From contig JBKDBK010000002.1 in assembly GCA_046315175.1 (NCBI GenBank), positions 1 to 64,000 on the forward strand: 64,000 bases of DNA. Direction: 5' to 3'. This DNA is from UBA8828 sp046315175 (lineage in GTDB: Bacteria > Verrucomicrobiota > Verrucomicrobiia > Opitutales > UBA953). Made by a program: the position numbers and the translations under genes. The first letter of the stretch is position 1. Every line of letters starts with the position of its first letter. Positions 7,695-16,311 of this stretch are shown here, piece by piece. Under the pieces are notes generated by a model. The model was not told the origin of the DNA, did no database searches, and saw nothing but the letters and a program-made list of their open reading frames with translations.

Positions 7695-7746
7695 GTAGGG
7701 CCGTTGCGCCGCAACGGCCGCGGCCCGCGCGGCGCGCGGACCCTAC
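7695..7746. repeat. Inverted pair of REP-like hairpins (BIME-like)
   Basis: GTAG (7695-7698) precedes hairpin GCCGTTGC-GCC-GCAACGGC (7700-7718). A second hairpin CCGCGC-GGC-GCGCGG (7725-7739) is followed by CTAC (7743-7746), the complement of GTAG. Two hairpins with outward GTAG heads in opposite orientation are the layout of a bacterial interspersed mosaic element built from REP sequences. Confidence 0.72.
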
Positions 7747-7807
7747 CCTCTGCCCCTCCCTGTATCTCCCATGCTCCTGAGCCCCTCACGGAGAGGCGTC
7801 CCTACCT

Positions 7808-7893
7808 GCGCCGCAGGCGCGACTACCGGGGCCGCAGGCCCCTCCGCCGACCCGCTGACACCGCTAACCCTACCTGTCACCGGTCATCCGCAT
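7808..7893. repeat. Hairpin repeat, unit 2, copy 2
   Basis: Shares 19 identical bases with 7232-7250 (GCGCCGCAGGCGCGACTAC). Then comes hairpin GGGGCC-GCA-GGCCCC (7828-7842) where copy 1 has GGGAGC-ACA-GCTCCC. It ends in ACACCGCTAA and a CCTACCTGTCACCGG-like stretch. The stem bases differ between copies while pairing is kept. Confidence 0.82.
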
Positions 7894-8027
7894 CTCGTAT
7901 TCCCTATTCCCCTAGTCCCCCGGTCCCCTGCCCCCCTGCCATCTCCCGAGCCCCTGTGCCCCTGCGCACTTTCCCTTCCGATTCCGCCTCGACCTTCCTT
8001 CCCGCTGTCTCCACATTTCCGTCACCG

Positions 8028-8411
8028 ATGGAAGCCGAGCACACGACGCCGCCCCCCAGCCCCCAGACGGATCGATTCATCTTCTGGGGCGCCCTCCTCT
8101 TCCTTCTCGCCGCCGGCTTCTTCATGTACGCCTCGCTGCGCGAGGAGGAGCTTCGCCTCGCCGGCCTCCAAAAACTCGAGGCCGACCGCCGCGCCGAGCG
8201 CGCCGCCATCGAGCGGAGCCTCGCCCAGGGCACCCAGACCCTGAGCCTTTTCAGCGACAACCCCGAGTTCGTCCGCGACCAAGCCCGCGAGCGGCTCGGC
8301 GTGGCCGCCCCTGACGAGCTGGTCATTCGCCTCGAGCCCGGGGTCGCCGTCCCTTCCTCCAATTCGGCCCGCCCCGTCTCCTCGTTTGTCAATCTCCCGG
8401 CCGCGGAGTGA
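8028..8411 (+). CDS. Septum formation initiator (FtsB/DivIC-like) protein
   Basis: A 127-residue bitopic protein. A membrane segment lies at about residues 18-38 (FIFWGALLFLLAAGFFMYAS), followed by a coiled-coil stretch rich in E, R and L (about 40-75). The conserved end of the family follows: DNPEFVRDQARERLGVAAPDE. Such proteins join the FtsQ-FtsL-FtsB complex and recruit later division proteins. The start at 8028 gives a short cytoplasmic tail, normal for FtsB; a longer upstream frame runs through repeats and is not credible. argH follows 57 bases downstream on the same strand. Confidence 0.82.
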   Translation: MEAEHTTPPPSPQTDRFIFWGALLFLLAAGFFMYASLREEELRLAGLQKLEADRRAERAAIERSLAQGTQTLSLFSDNPEFVRDQARERLGVAAPDELVIRLEPGVAVPSSNSARPVSSFVNLPAAE

Positions 8412-8468
8412 GTCCGGAGCCCCTTTGCGTTTGCCACGGCGCGCCGCGCGCCGCGTAATCCCTTCCCG

Positions 8469-9869
8469 ATGGCCAAGAAAAAGCAGGTCACCTGGGGCGG
8501 CCGGTTCTCAACCGGCCCCGGCGCCCTCATGCGGCGCTTCAGCGAGTCGGTCTCCTTCGACCGGCGCCTCGCGCCCTTCGACATCCAAGGCTCGGTCGCC
8601 CACGCGACCATGCTGGCCAAGGTCGGCATCCTGACCCGCCGCGAGCGCGACCAGATCGTCGCCGGCCTGACCCGGCTCGGCCGCGAGGTCGCCGCCGGCA
8701 AGTTCCGCTGGAAGGAGGAGCTCGAGGACGTGCACATGAACCTCGAGCAGGCCCTCACCGCGCGCGTGCCCGCCGCCGCCAAGCTCCACACCGCCCGGTC
8801 CCGCAACGACCAGGTCGCCACCGACATGCGGCTCTATCTCAAGGCCGCCTGCGCCGAGGTCGACGTCGCCCTCGCCGGCCTCCTCCGCGCCCTTGTCCGC
8901 CAGGCCGACCGCCACGCCGACATCCTCATCCCCGGCTACACCCACCTTCAGCGCGCCCAGCCCGTCTCCGTCGCCCACCACCTGCTCGCCTACTGCGAGA
9001 TGCTCGGCCGCGACCGCGCGCGCTTCGCCGCCGTGGCCGACGCCGCCAACTGGTGCCCGCTCGGCTCCGGCGCCATCGCCGGCACCACCCTGCCCATCGA
9101 CCGCGAGCTCACCGCGCGGCTGCTCGGCTTTGTCGACGCCAAGGGCCGCCCGCGCGTCACCCCCAACTCGATGGACGCCGTCGCCGACCGCGACGCCGCC
9201 ACCGAGTTCGCCTTCGCCGCCGCCCTCTGCGCCACCCACCTCTCCCGCATGGCCGAGGACCTCATCCTCTGGTCCACCGCCGAGTTCGGCTTCGCGCGCA
9301 TGCCCGACGCCTTCTCCACGGGCTCCTCGCTCATGCCGCAGAAGCGCAACCCCGACTCGCTCGAGCTGCTGCGGGGCAAGGCCGCCCGGACGCACGCCTC
9401 GCTCACCCACCTGCTCTGCCTCGCCAAGGGCCTGCCCCTGACCTACAACCGCGACCTGCAGGACGACAAGCCGCCGGTCTTCGACGCCCACGACCAGGTC
9501 CTGCTCGGCCTCCAGGTCATGGCCGGCACCGTCGGCGGCATGACCCTCGACCGTCGCCGCTGCGCCGCCGCCGTGTCCGATCCGGCCCTGCTCGCCACCG
9601 ACCTCGCCGATTGGCTCGTCCGCAAGGGCATGCCCTTCCGCCACGCCCACCACGCCGTCGGCCGGCTCGTCGCCGCCGCCGAGCGCCTGGGCACGCCCCT
9701 CGACCAGGTGCCCGACGCCGCCGCGCGCGAGGCCGACCCCGCCTTCCGCGGCGACTGGCGCAAGGTGTTCGACCTTGGCCGCGCCCTGCGCGCCCGGGAC
9801 AACATCGGCATGCCCGGCCCCCGCCAGGTCGCCGCCCAGCTCAGGCGCTGGCAGCGCGCCCTCGGCTAA
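8469..9869 (+). CDS. argH: Argininosuccinate lyase
   Basis: A 466-residue cytoplasmic enzyme catalysing the last step of arginine synthesis, argininosuccinate to arginine plus fumarate. The fumarase/ASL superfamily signature GSSLMPQKRNPDS with its mobile-loop serine is present, as are TARSRNDQVATD and the N-terminal WGGRFSTGP. Length is normal. The next gene, a LysE/RhtB-type exporter, starts six bases after the stop, which suggests co-expression of arginine synthesis with amino-acid export. Confidence 0.97.
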   Translation: MAKKKQVTWGGRFSTGPGALMRRFSESVSFDRRLAPFDIQGSVAHATMLAKVGILTRRERDQIVAGLTRLGREVAAGKFRWKEELEDVHMNLEQALTARVPAAAKLHTARSRNDQVATDMRLYLKAACAEVDVALAGLLRALVRQADRHADILIPGYTHLQRAQPVSVAHHLLAYCEMLGRDRARFAAVADAANWCPLGSGAIAGTTLPIDRELTARLLGFVDAKGRPRVTPNSMDAVADRDAATEFAFAAALCATHLSRMAEDLILWSTAEFGFARMPDAFSTGSSLMPQKRNPDSLELLRGKAARTHASLTHLLCLAKGLPLTYNRDLQDDKPPVFDAHDQVLLGLQVMAGTVGGMTLDRRRCAAAVSDPALLATDLADWLVRKGMPFRHAHHAVGRLVAAAERLGTPLDQVPDAAAREADPAFRGDWRKVFDLGRALRARDNIGMPGPRQVAAQLRRWQRALG

Positions 9870-9875
9870 GGCCCG

Positions 9876-10487
9876 ATGGAACTCGGTTACCTCGCCGCGG
9901 CTTGCCTCCTGGCCAGCCTGTCGCCGGGGCCCGCCAGCCTCTCCACCCTCGGCACCGCCCTGAGGTCGGGCTCCGCCCGAGCCCAGTGGCACACCCTCGG
10001 TCTCGCCGTCGCCGAGATTCCGGTCTCGCTGCTCGCCCTCGCCGTCGCCTCCGGCCTCAGCCAGTGGCCGTGGATGCTCACCGCCATCGCCTGGGCCGGC
10101 GTCGCCTGGTTCGGCCACCTCGGCGTCACGCTCCTCCTTTACCCGCGCGACTCGCTGCGCGAGGAGGACGCCGGGATCGACGGCCGGCTCGCCCTCTTCC
10201 TGCGCGGCCTGATCGTCAACCTGACCAACCCCAAGACCATCCCCTGGATGCTCCTTGTCATCCAGACCGCCCGGGTGCCGGTCGACAACCTCACCCCCGG
10301 CGTCATCGCCCTCTTCCTCCTCTGCACGGTCGGCGCCGAGGCCCTCGTCATGTCCGGCTACGCCGGCCTGGCCGGCAAGCTCCGCCCCCGCCTCGCCGAC
10401 CCCGCCTTCGCCCGGGGCATCGACCGGGTCACGGGCGTCCTCTGGCTCGTCCTGGCCGGTCTGGCCCTGCGCGCCGCGCTCGGCTGA
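9876..10487 (+). CDS. LysE/RhtB family amino-acid exporter
   Basis: A 203-residue membrane protein with about six helices. The N-terminal SPGPASLSTLGTAL matches the conserved SPGP motif of LysE/RhtB exporters, and the mid-protein NLTNPKTIPWML matches the N-x-x-NPK motif. It would export an amino acid or related metabolite by proton exchange. Its position six bases after argH makes arginine or a precursor a plausible substrate, as for ArgO; this is inference from position only. Confidence 0.85.
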   Translation: MELGYLAAACLLASLSPGPASLSTLGTALRSGSARAQWHTLGLAVAEIPVSLLALAVASGLSQWPWMLTAIAWAGVAWFGHLGVTLLLYPRDSLREEDAGIDGRLALFLRGLIVNLTNPKTIPWMLLVIQTARVPVDNLTPGVIALFLLCTVGAEALVMSGYAGLAGKLRPRLADPAFARGIDRVTGVLWLVLAGLALRAALG

Positions 10488-10539
10488 TTTTCCGGTTTCC
10501 GCCGCCCCGCGCCTGTGCAGGCTGGCGGATGCCCCGACC

Positions 10540-11322
10540 ATGCGCCCCTTCCTCGCCCTCGCCGCCTTGCTCCTCGCCGGCTGCGCCTCCCAGCCCGTCG
10601 CCCAGCCCGACCCCCGCCTGTTCGAGATGCGCGTCTACTACGCCGAGCCCGGCAAGCTCGACGCGCTCCACGCGCGCTTCCGCGACCACACCTGCGCCCT
10701 CTTCGAGAGGCACGGCATGACCAACCTCGGCTACTTCGTGCCCGCGGGCGACAACCCCGAGCGCAAGCTGGTCTACTTCCTCGCCTTCCCCGACCGCGCG
10801 GCGCGTGACAAGTCCTTCCGTGATTTCGCTGCCGATCCCGCCTGGAAGGGCGCCGTCGCCTCGAGCGAGGCCCAGGGCAAGCTCGTGGCGCGCATCGACA
10901 ACGCCTTCCTCCGCGCGACCGACTTCTCGCCGCGCGCCGAGCCCGGCACCCTCGGCCGCCCGCTCTTCGAGCTGCGCACCTACGCCACCGAGCCCGGCCG
11001 CCTGCCCAACCTGCTCGCGCGCTTCCGCGACCACACCTGCGCCCTCTTCGAGAGGCACGGCATGACCAACCTTCCCTACTGGGTGATGGACGCCGACCAG
11101 CGCGGCGCCCGCTCCAACCTCATTCCCGGACGCACCCTGGTCTATCTCCTCGCGCACCGCGACGAGGCCGCCGCCCGCGCCTCCTTCGCCGCCTTCCGCG
11201 CCGACCCCGCCTGGGTCCGCGCCAAGGCCGACTCGGAAGCCGCCGCCGGGGGCCCGCTCACCGTTCCCGATGGGGTCAAGGGCGAGTTCCTTGTCCCGAC
11301 CGACTATTCCCGGGTCAAGTGA
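10540..11322 (+). CDS. Lipoprotein with two tandem NIPSNAP domains
   Basis: A 260-residue exported lipoprotein. The signal peptide ends in a lipobox, LLLAGC, with the lipidated cysteine near residue 16. Two NIPSNAP domains follow (about 27-130 and 146-255), each opening with an FE(M/L)R-x-Y strand and each containing RFRDHTCALFERHGMTN. NIPSNAP domains have a ferredoxin-like dimeric alpha/beta barrel fold; function in bacteria is mostly unknown. The two copies share a 57-bp identical DNA stretch, so the duplication or later gene conversion is recent. The stop overlaps the GTG start of the DUF418 gene. Confidence 0.85.
   Translation: MRPFLALAALLLAGCASQPVAQPDPRLFEMRVYYAEPGKLDALHARFRDHTCALFERHGMTNLGYFVPAGDNPERKLVYFLAFPDRAARDKSFRDFAADPAWKGAVASSEAQGKLVARIDNAFLRATDFSPRAEPGTLGRPLFELRTYATEPGRLPNLLARFRDHTCALFERHGMTNLPYWVMDADQRGARSNLIPGRTLVYLLAHRDEAAARASFAAFRADPAWVRAKADSEAAAGGPLTVPDGVKGEFLVPTDYSRVK
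10671..11072 (+). repeat. 57-bp identical direct repeat inside the NIPSNAP gene
   Basis: 10671-10727 and 11016-11072 are identical, 345 bases apart and in the same frame (345 = 3 x 115). Both encode ARFRDHTCALFERHGMTNL. The flanks diverge quickly, so the identity stands out from the rest of the two domains. Confidence 0.9.
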
Positions 11323-12473
11323 GCCCGCGGCTGCCCTCGGTCGACCTCGTCCGCGCCTTCGCGCTGCTCGGCATCTGCGTGGTCAACCTTCCGCAGATGG
11401 GAATGGAGTATGGCGACTCGCTCGCCGCCCCCGTCGGCGGCGTCGACCAGGCCGCCCGGCTTTTCGTGGCGACCTTCCTCGAGGCCAAGTCCTTCCCCGT
11501 CTTCGCCTTCCTGCTCGGCTGGGGGCTGGGGGGACAATGGGAGCGCGGCCGCTTCGAGGGGTTCGCCCCGCGCCACCTCCGCCGCTGCGCCGCCCTCGCC
11601 GTCCTCGGCCTCCTGCATGGCGCGCTGGTTTACACCGGCGACATCCTTCTGCCCTACGCCATCCTTTCCCTTCTCGCCTGGCCGCTGCTGGCGGCCACTC
11701 CCCGCACCCTCCTGCGCGTCGCGCTCGCCATGCTCGCCCTCGGCGTGCTCTTCCTGCTCCTTCTGGGATTCACGCTTCGGTTCTTCGCCGGCTTCGCCGA
11801 CGACCCCATGCTGCTCAGCCGCTTGGGCGGCACCTTCGCCGAGGCCACCCGCCAGCGCATGGAGGATTTGCCGACCGACTTCTTCTCCGCGATGCTCTTC
11901 AACGGACCCATCGCCCTCGGAGCCCTGCTCGCCGGCGTGGCCGCCGCCAAGTCCCGCTTCCTGGAAGCCCCGGATCTCCTTGCGAGAACCCGCGCCCTCC
12001 TTCCCCTCCCCCTCGTCCTCGTCCTCGGGATCGGTTTTGCCGCCAATCTCATCTACGGAACGACCATGGCCTTCGCGGGCGCCGAGAGCCCGGCCGCCTT
12101 TCCCGCCTTCGGCGCCGTGGGCGTCGGCTCGCCCATTCTCGCGGCCCTCTGGCTCGTCCTCCTTCTCCGCCTGGCTTCCCGCTGGGATGCGCCCGGCTGG
12201 CTGATGGCCGCCGGCCGCAACTCCCTCAGCGCCTATGTTTTCCAGGGCGTCGCGGCCGGTTGGGTTTTCGGTTCCTACGGCCTCGGCCTCTTCGGTCATC
12301 TCGGCTTCGCCGGCCTGCTCGCCCTCGCCCTCGGGGTCTGGCTCGCGAGCTGCCTCGTTGCGGCCGCCTGTGAGCGACTCCTCGGGGCCGGGCCGCTTGA
12401 GCACCTGCTCCGGGCGGTCACGGGCCGGCGCCCCCCGGCGCGCCCCCAGCCCCCGCCCTTGCCGGTCGGCTGA
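11319..12473 (+). CDS. DUF418 family membrane protein (YeiB-like)
   Basis: A 384-residue polytopic membrane protein. The N-terminal VDLVRAFALLGICVVNLP is the signature of the YeiB/DUF418 family, and the C-terminal DUF418 part (GRNSLSAYVFQGVAAGWVF) is present. Function is not established; the fold relates to membrane acyltransferases and some relatives were proposed to act in transport. The GTG start (11319) overlaps the TGA of the NIPSNAP lipoprotein gene (GTGA), so the two are coupled. The gene converges on the DUF1501 gene with an 11-base gap. Confidence 0.83.
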   Translation: MSPRLPSVDLVRAFALLGICVVNLPQMGMEYGDSLAAPVGGVDQAARLFVATFLEAKSFPVFAFLLGWGLGGQWERGRFEGFAPRHLRRCAALAVLGLLHGALVYTGDILLPYAILSLLAWPLLAATPRTLLRVALAMLALGVLFLLLLGFTLRFFAGFADDPMLLSRLGGTFAEATRQRMEDLPTDFFSAMLFNGPIALGALLAGVAAAKSRFLEAPDLLARTRALLPLPLVLVLGIGFAANLIYGTTMAFAGAESPAAFPAFGAVGVGSPILAALWLVLLLRLASRWDAPGWLMAAGRNSLSAYVFQGVAAGWVFGSYGLGLFGHLGFAGLLALALGVWLASCLVAAACERLLGAGPLEHLLRAVTGRRPPARPQPPPLPVG

Positions 12474-12484
12474 ATCCGACCCGC

Positions 12485-13957
12485 CTAGGCCAGCAGGCCC
12501 TTGACCAGCTTGCCATGGACGTCGGTCAGGCGGAACTGGCGTCCCTGGTAGCGATACGTCAGCGCCTCGTGGTTGATGCCGCAGAGGTGGAGGAGCGTCG
12601 CCTGCATGTCGTGCACGTGCACCGGATCCTTGGTGATGTTCCAGCCGAAGTCGTCCGTCGCCCCGTGCACATGGCCCTTGCGGACGCCCCCCCCGGCCAG
12701 CCACCAGCTGTAGGCGCGCCCGAAGTGGTCGCGCCCGTTGGGCTTCGCGGTCGGGCCCTGGCCGAAGGGCGTGCGCCCGAACTCCCCGCCCCAGACGACC
12801 AGGGTGTCGTCCAGCATCCCGCGCTGCCTGAGGTCCTTGACCAGCGCGGCGCTCGGCTGGTCGGTGTCCTTGCACTGCACCTCGAGCTGGGAGAAGAGGT
12901 TGTTGTGCTGGTCCCAGCCCGCGTGCATCAGCTGGGTGAACCGCACCCCGCGCTCGGCGAGCCGCCGCGCGATCAGGCAGTTGTTGGCGAAGGTGCCCGG
13001 CACGAGCACATCCGGCCCGTACATCTCCAGGACGGACTTGGGCTCGTTGCGGAAGTCGAGCAGGTCCGGCACCGACGCCTGCATGCGAAACGCCATCTCG
13101 TACTGCGAGATGCGGGTCTCGATGGCCGGGTCGCCGACCGCCCCGAAGTGCGCCCGGTTGAGCGCCTGCATGTCCTCGAGCAGCCGGCCGCGGGCCTCGC
13201 GGCTGACGCCGGCGGGATTGCGCACGTAGGGCACCGGGTCGCCCGAGCCGCTGAAGCGCACGCCCTGGTGTTTCCCGGGCAGGAAGCCGTTGCCCCAGTA
13301 GTGCTCGAAGAACAGCTGGCCGCAGGACTTCGCGCGGTCCGACGAGGTCATGACCACGAACGCGGGCAGGTCGGCGTTCATCGTGCCCAGGCCATAGGCC
13401 AGCCAGGCCCCCATGGAGGGCCGGCCGGGAATCTGCGACCCCGTCATGAAGAAGGTCACACCGGGCGCGTGGTTGACCGCCTCGGTGTGGAGCGAGCGCA
13501 CCACGCAGATCTCGTCGGCGATCTCGCCGATGTGGGGGATGAGGTCGCTCAGGCCCATGCCGCTCCGCCCGCGGTTGCGGAAGGGCTTGAGCGCGGGGAC
13601 GGCCGGGAAGCTCTTGTAGCCGCTGGACATCGTCGAGAGGCGCGTCTCGCCGCGCACGCTCGCCGGGATGTCCTTCCCCGCGTGCGCCAGCAGCGCGGGC
13701 TTCTCGTCGAAGAGGTCGACATGCGAGGGGCCCCCTCCCTGCCACAGGCAGATGACCCGCTTGGCCTTCGGCGCGAGGTGGGGCAGGCCGGGCAGGGCGC
13801 CCAGCGGGTCGACGGCGGCCTTGCCGCCCGCGAGCAGGTCCTTCGCCAGCAGCGAGGAAAGGGCGACCGTGCCGATGCCCTGGACGGAGGCGCTGAGGAA
13901 GCTGCGGCGCGTCAGGGCGGCGCGCCACTCGGAGGGCGAGAGGAGGGAGGGGTCCAT
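12485..13957 (-). CDS. DUF1501 domain-containing protein, Tat-exported
   Basis: A 490-residue protein of the DUF1501 family, which has a sulfatase/alkaline-phosphatase-like fold and is expanded in Planctomycetes and Verrucomicrobia. A twin-arginine signal is visible (TRRSFLSAS, Arg 17-18), so it is exported folded. Family motifs include CLWQGGGPSHVDLFDEKP near the N-terminus, FGRTPFGQ and GRDHFGRAYSWWLAGGG. It starts one base after the stop of the PSD1 cytochrome gene, the usual pairing of these two families. The substrate is not known; such pairs are often linked to polysaccharide use. Confidence 0.9.
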   Translation of the reverse strand: MDPSLLSPSEWRAALTRRSFLSASVQGIGTVALSSLLAKDLLAGGKAAVDPLGALPGLPHLAPKAKRVICLWQGGGPSHVDLFDEKPALLAHAGKDIPASVRGETRLSTMSSGYKSFPAVPALKPFRNRGRSGMGLSDLIPHIGEIADEICVVRSLHTEAVNHAPGVTFFMTGSQIPGRPSMGAWLAYGLGTMNADLPAFVVMTSSDRAKSCGQLFFEHYWGNGFLPGKHQGVRFSGSGDPVPYVRNPAGVSREARGRLLEDMQALNRAHFGAVGDPAIETRISQYEMAFRMQASVPDLLDFRNEPKSVLEMYGPDVLVPGTFANNCLIARRLAERGVRFTQLMHAGWDQHNNLFSQLEVQCKDTDQPSAALVKDLRQRGMLDDTLVVWGGEFGRTPFGQGPTAKPNGRDHFGRAYSWWLAGGGVRKGHVHGATDDFGWNITKDPVHVHDMQATLLHLCGINHEALTYRYQGRQFRLTDVHGKLVKGLLA

Positions 13958-13958
13958 G

Positions 13959-16265
13959 TCAGTCGCGGGTCTGGGCGGCGTCGAGGTTGAGGATGCCGAG
14001 GCAGGTGGCGGTCAGGGCGGCGTGCTCCGCGGCGGGAAGGGAGGCGTCGCGGGGCACCGTGCCGATGGCGAGCAGCTCGCCCGCCGCCTTGGCGTCGGCC
14101 GCGTACACCGCGCGCTGCCCGGCCAGCATGCGCGCGAGCAGCCCGGCCTCGGCCGCGTCGGGCGCGCGGCCCAGGGCGAGCCGGAAGGCATGGCTGAGCC
14201 GGGTGGCGTCGTCGCCCCCCGCCTTCCAGGCGCGCTCCGCGAGCATCCGCGAGGCCTCGACCCAGGTCGGGTCGTTCATCATGGTGAGGGCGTGGAGGGG
14301 CGAGGCGGTGGGGGTCAGGCGCACGCGGCAGGCCTGGCGCGTCGAGGTGTCGAACAGGTTGACCGGCGCGATGGTGCGTCGCCAGAAGGTGTAGAGGCTC
14401 CGGCGGTGGAGGTCGCGGCCCTTGGACGCCGGGTAGGTGAAGTCGCGTTCCTTCGTGATCGCGAGGCTGGCCCAGGGATTGGGCGGCATGTAGGGGTAGA
14501 CCGGCGCGCCTCCCAGCTCGCGATTGAGCAAGCCGGATGAGGCCAGCGCGAGGTCGCGCAGCACGGGCGAGGGCAGCCGGTAGCGCGGCGCCCGGGCGAG
14601 CAGCCGGTTTTCCGGGTCCTTGGCCAGGTGCTCCGGTGTCACCTTGCTCGACTGCCGGTAGGTGCGGCTGGTCACCATCAGGCGCTGCAGGGCCTTGGTC
14701 TTCCAGCCCGACTCGCGGAACTCCACCGCCAGCCAGTCGAGCAGCTCGGGATGGGTCGGCAGCTCGGCCTGCACGCCGAGGTCCTCGGACGTCCGCACGA
14801 TGCCTTGGCCGAAGAAATGCTGCCACTGCCGGTTCACCTGCACGCGCGCGACCAGGGGATTGGCGGGGTCGAACATCCAGCGCGCCAGGCCGAGCCGATT
14901 CGAGGCCGCGCCGGCGGGCAGCGGGGGCAGGAAGGCGGGGGTGCCGAAGGGGACCTTCTCCCTGGGCATGCTGTAGTCGCCTCGGTCGAGCCGGTGCGTG
15001 TCGCGGCGCTTCGCGTCGCTCATGACCATGACCTTGGCGACGGACTTGCGGAGCGCGTCCAGGCGGCCCTTGGCGTCCTTGTCGCCCGCCTTTGCCAGCG
15101 GCTCCAGCCGGGCGATCTCCGCCTCCTCGGCCGCCGTGGGCACGTCGAGCACCGGCGTGTCCAGTCGGAATCGACCGTTGTTCAGGTGGGGCACGCCCTT
15201 CTCCGGCACCTGGTTGAACGCGGCGAGGAAGCCGTAGTAGTCCCGCATCGTGATCGGGTCGTACTTGTGGTCGTGGCACTGGGCGCAGGACACGGTGAGC
15301 CCGAGCCAGGTCGTCGCCGTGGTGTCGACCCGGTCGAAGAGGCTGACGAACCGCTGCTCCTCCTCGATGTTGCCGCCCTCGCCGTTGAGGATGTGGTTGC
15401 GGTTGAAGGCCGTGGCGAGGATCTGCTCGCGCGTCGCCCCGGGAAGCAGGTCGCCCGCCAGCATCTCCGTGCTCAGCTGGTCAAAGGGCTTGTCCGCGTT
15501 GAGCTGCCGCACCAGCCAGTCGCGCCAGACCCACTGGTGCGTGTCACCGTCCTGCTGGAAGCCGTTGCTGTCCGCGTACCGCGCGGCGTCCAGCCAGGGC
15601 AGGGCCATGCGCTCGCCGTAGTGCGGCGAGGCCAGCAGGCGGTCGACCTGGCGCTCGTAGGCCCCCGGGGCCTTGTCCGCCACGAACGCGGCGGTCTCCT
15701 CCGGGGTCGGCGGGAGGCCGGTCAGGTCGAGCGACAGCCGTCGGAGCAGGGTCTCGCGCGAGGCCTCCGGCGACCAGCCTAGCCCGGCCTTGCGCAGCCG
15801 GGCGCCCACGAACGCGTCGATCGGGTTCGCCTCCCCGACCTCGGGGGGCTTGGGGCGGACCGGGGCGACGTACGCCCAGTGGTCGCGGTAGACCGCGCCC
15901 TCGGCGATCCAGCGCCTCAGGGTCGCGCGCTGCTCGGGTGTGACCGTCCGATGGGAGTCCGGCGGCGGCATGATGTCGTCGGGATCCGTGGTCTCGAGGC
16001 GCCGGATGATCTCGCTCGCGTCCGGGTCGCCCGGCACGATGGCCTTGGCCGCGACGGCGGCGTCCCGCACATCCAGCCGGAGGTCGGCCTCGCGCTTCGC
16101 CCCGTCGGGGCCGTGGCAGTAGAGGCAGTTCTCCGAGATGATGGGCCGGACCTCCGTGTTGAAGTCCACGGGTAGCTTCGCCTCGCCGCACGAGGACAGG
16201 CCGGCGGCGGCCACCCCGGCAAGGATGGCCGCAACGCTGGACTTGGCCAAGGCGGGGCGGGGCAC
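13959..16265 (-). CDS. PSD1 and planctomycete cytochrome c domain protein (DUF1549/DUF1553)
   Basis: A 768-residue exported lipoprotein (LSSC, Cys 26). It has the planctomycete cytochrome c motif CLYCH (residues 47-51) with the linked PGDPDASEIIRRLETTDPDDI region, then DUF1549 and DUF1553. A second CAQCH lies near residues 327-331, followed by DHKYDP. The protein is shorter than many relatives of 1,000 residues or more and shows no LamG/concanavalin insert. It probably carries heme and acts in electron transfer linked to extracellular polymer breakdown, together with the DUF1501 protein downstream. This role is an inference from family context. Confidence 0.9.
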   Translation of the reverse strand: MPRPALAKSSVAAILAGVAAAGLSSCGEAKLPVDFNTEVRPIISENCLYCHGPDGAKREADLRLDVRDAAVAAKAIVPGDPDASEIIRRLETTDPDDIMPPPDSHRTVTPEQRATLRRWIAEGAVYRDHWAYVAPVRPKPPEVGEANPIDAFVGARLRKAGLGWSPEASRETLLRRLSLDLTGLPPTPEETAAFVADKAPGAYERQVDRLLASPHYGERMALPWLDAARYADSNGFQQDGDTHQWVWRDWLVRQLNADKPFDQLSTEMLAGDLLPGATREQILATAFNRNHILNGEGGNIEEEQRFVSLFDRVDTTATTWLGLTVSCAQCHDHKYDPITMRDYYGFLAAFNQVPEKGVPHLNNGRFRLDTPVLDVPTAAEEAEIARLEPLAKAGDKDAKGRLDALRKSVAKVMVMSDAKRRDTHRLDRGDYSMPREKVPFGTPAFLPPLPAGAASNRLGLARWMFDPANPLVARVQVNRQWQHFFGQGIVRTSEDLGVQAELPTHPELLDWLAVEFRESGWKTKALQRLMVTSRTYRQSSKVTPEHLAKDPENRLLARAPRYRLPSPVLRDLALASSGLLNRELGGAPVYPYMPPNPWASLAITKERDFTYPASKGRDLHRRSLYTFWRRTIAPVNLFDTSTRQACRVRLTPTASPLHALTMMNDPTWVEASRMLAERAWKAGGDDATRLSHAFRLALGRAPDAAEAGLLARMLAGQRAVYAADAKAAGELLAIGTVPRDASLPAAEHAALTATCLGILNLDAAQTRD

Positions 16266-16311
16266 GCCGTTTCAGACAGGCCGATGGCGGCCAGGTTTCA
16301 GCCCTTCTCGC

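Larger units (their letters stand above)
6891..8027. other. 1.1-kb gene-free region filled with hairpin repeats
   Basis: No convincing gene lies here. It contains C-rich GTGCCCC tracts (about 6895-6990, 7085-7125, 7900-7980), two 88-bp direct repeats, two copies of a second ~90-100-bp unit, an inverted pair of REP-like hairpins (7695-7746), a 9-bp microrepeat, and a purine-rich block (7447-7606) ending in a long hairpin. Open frames crossing it (for example 7374-7667 on the minus strand) look like composition artefacts. The FtsB-like gene starts at the right edge. Confidence 0.8.
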
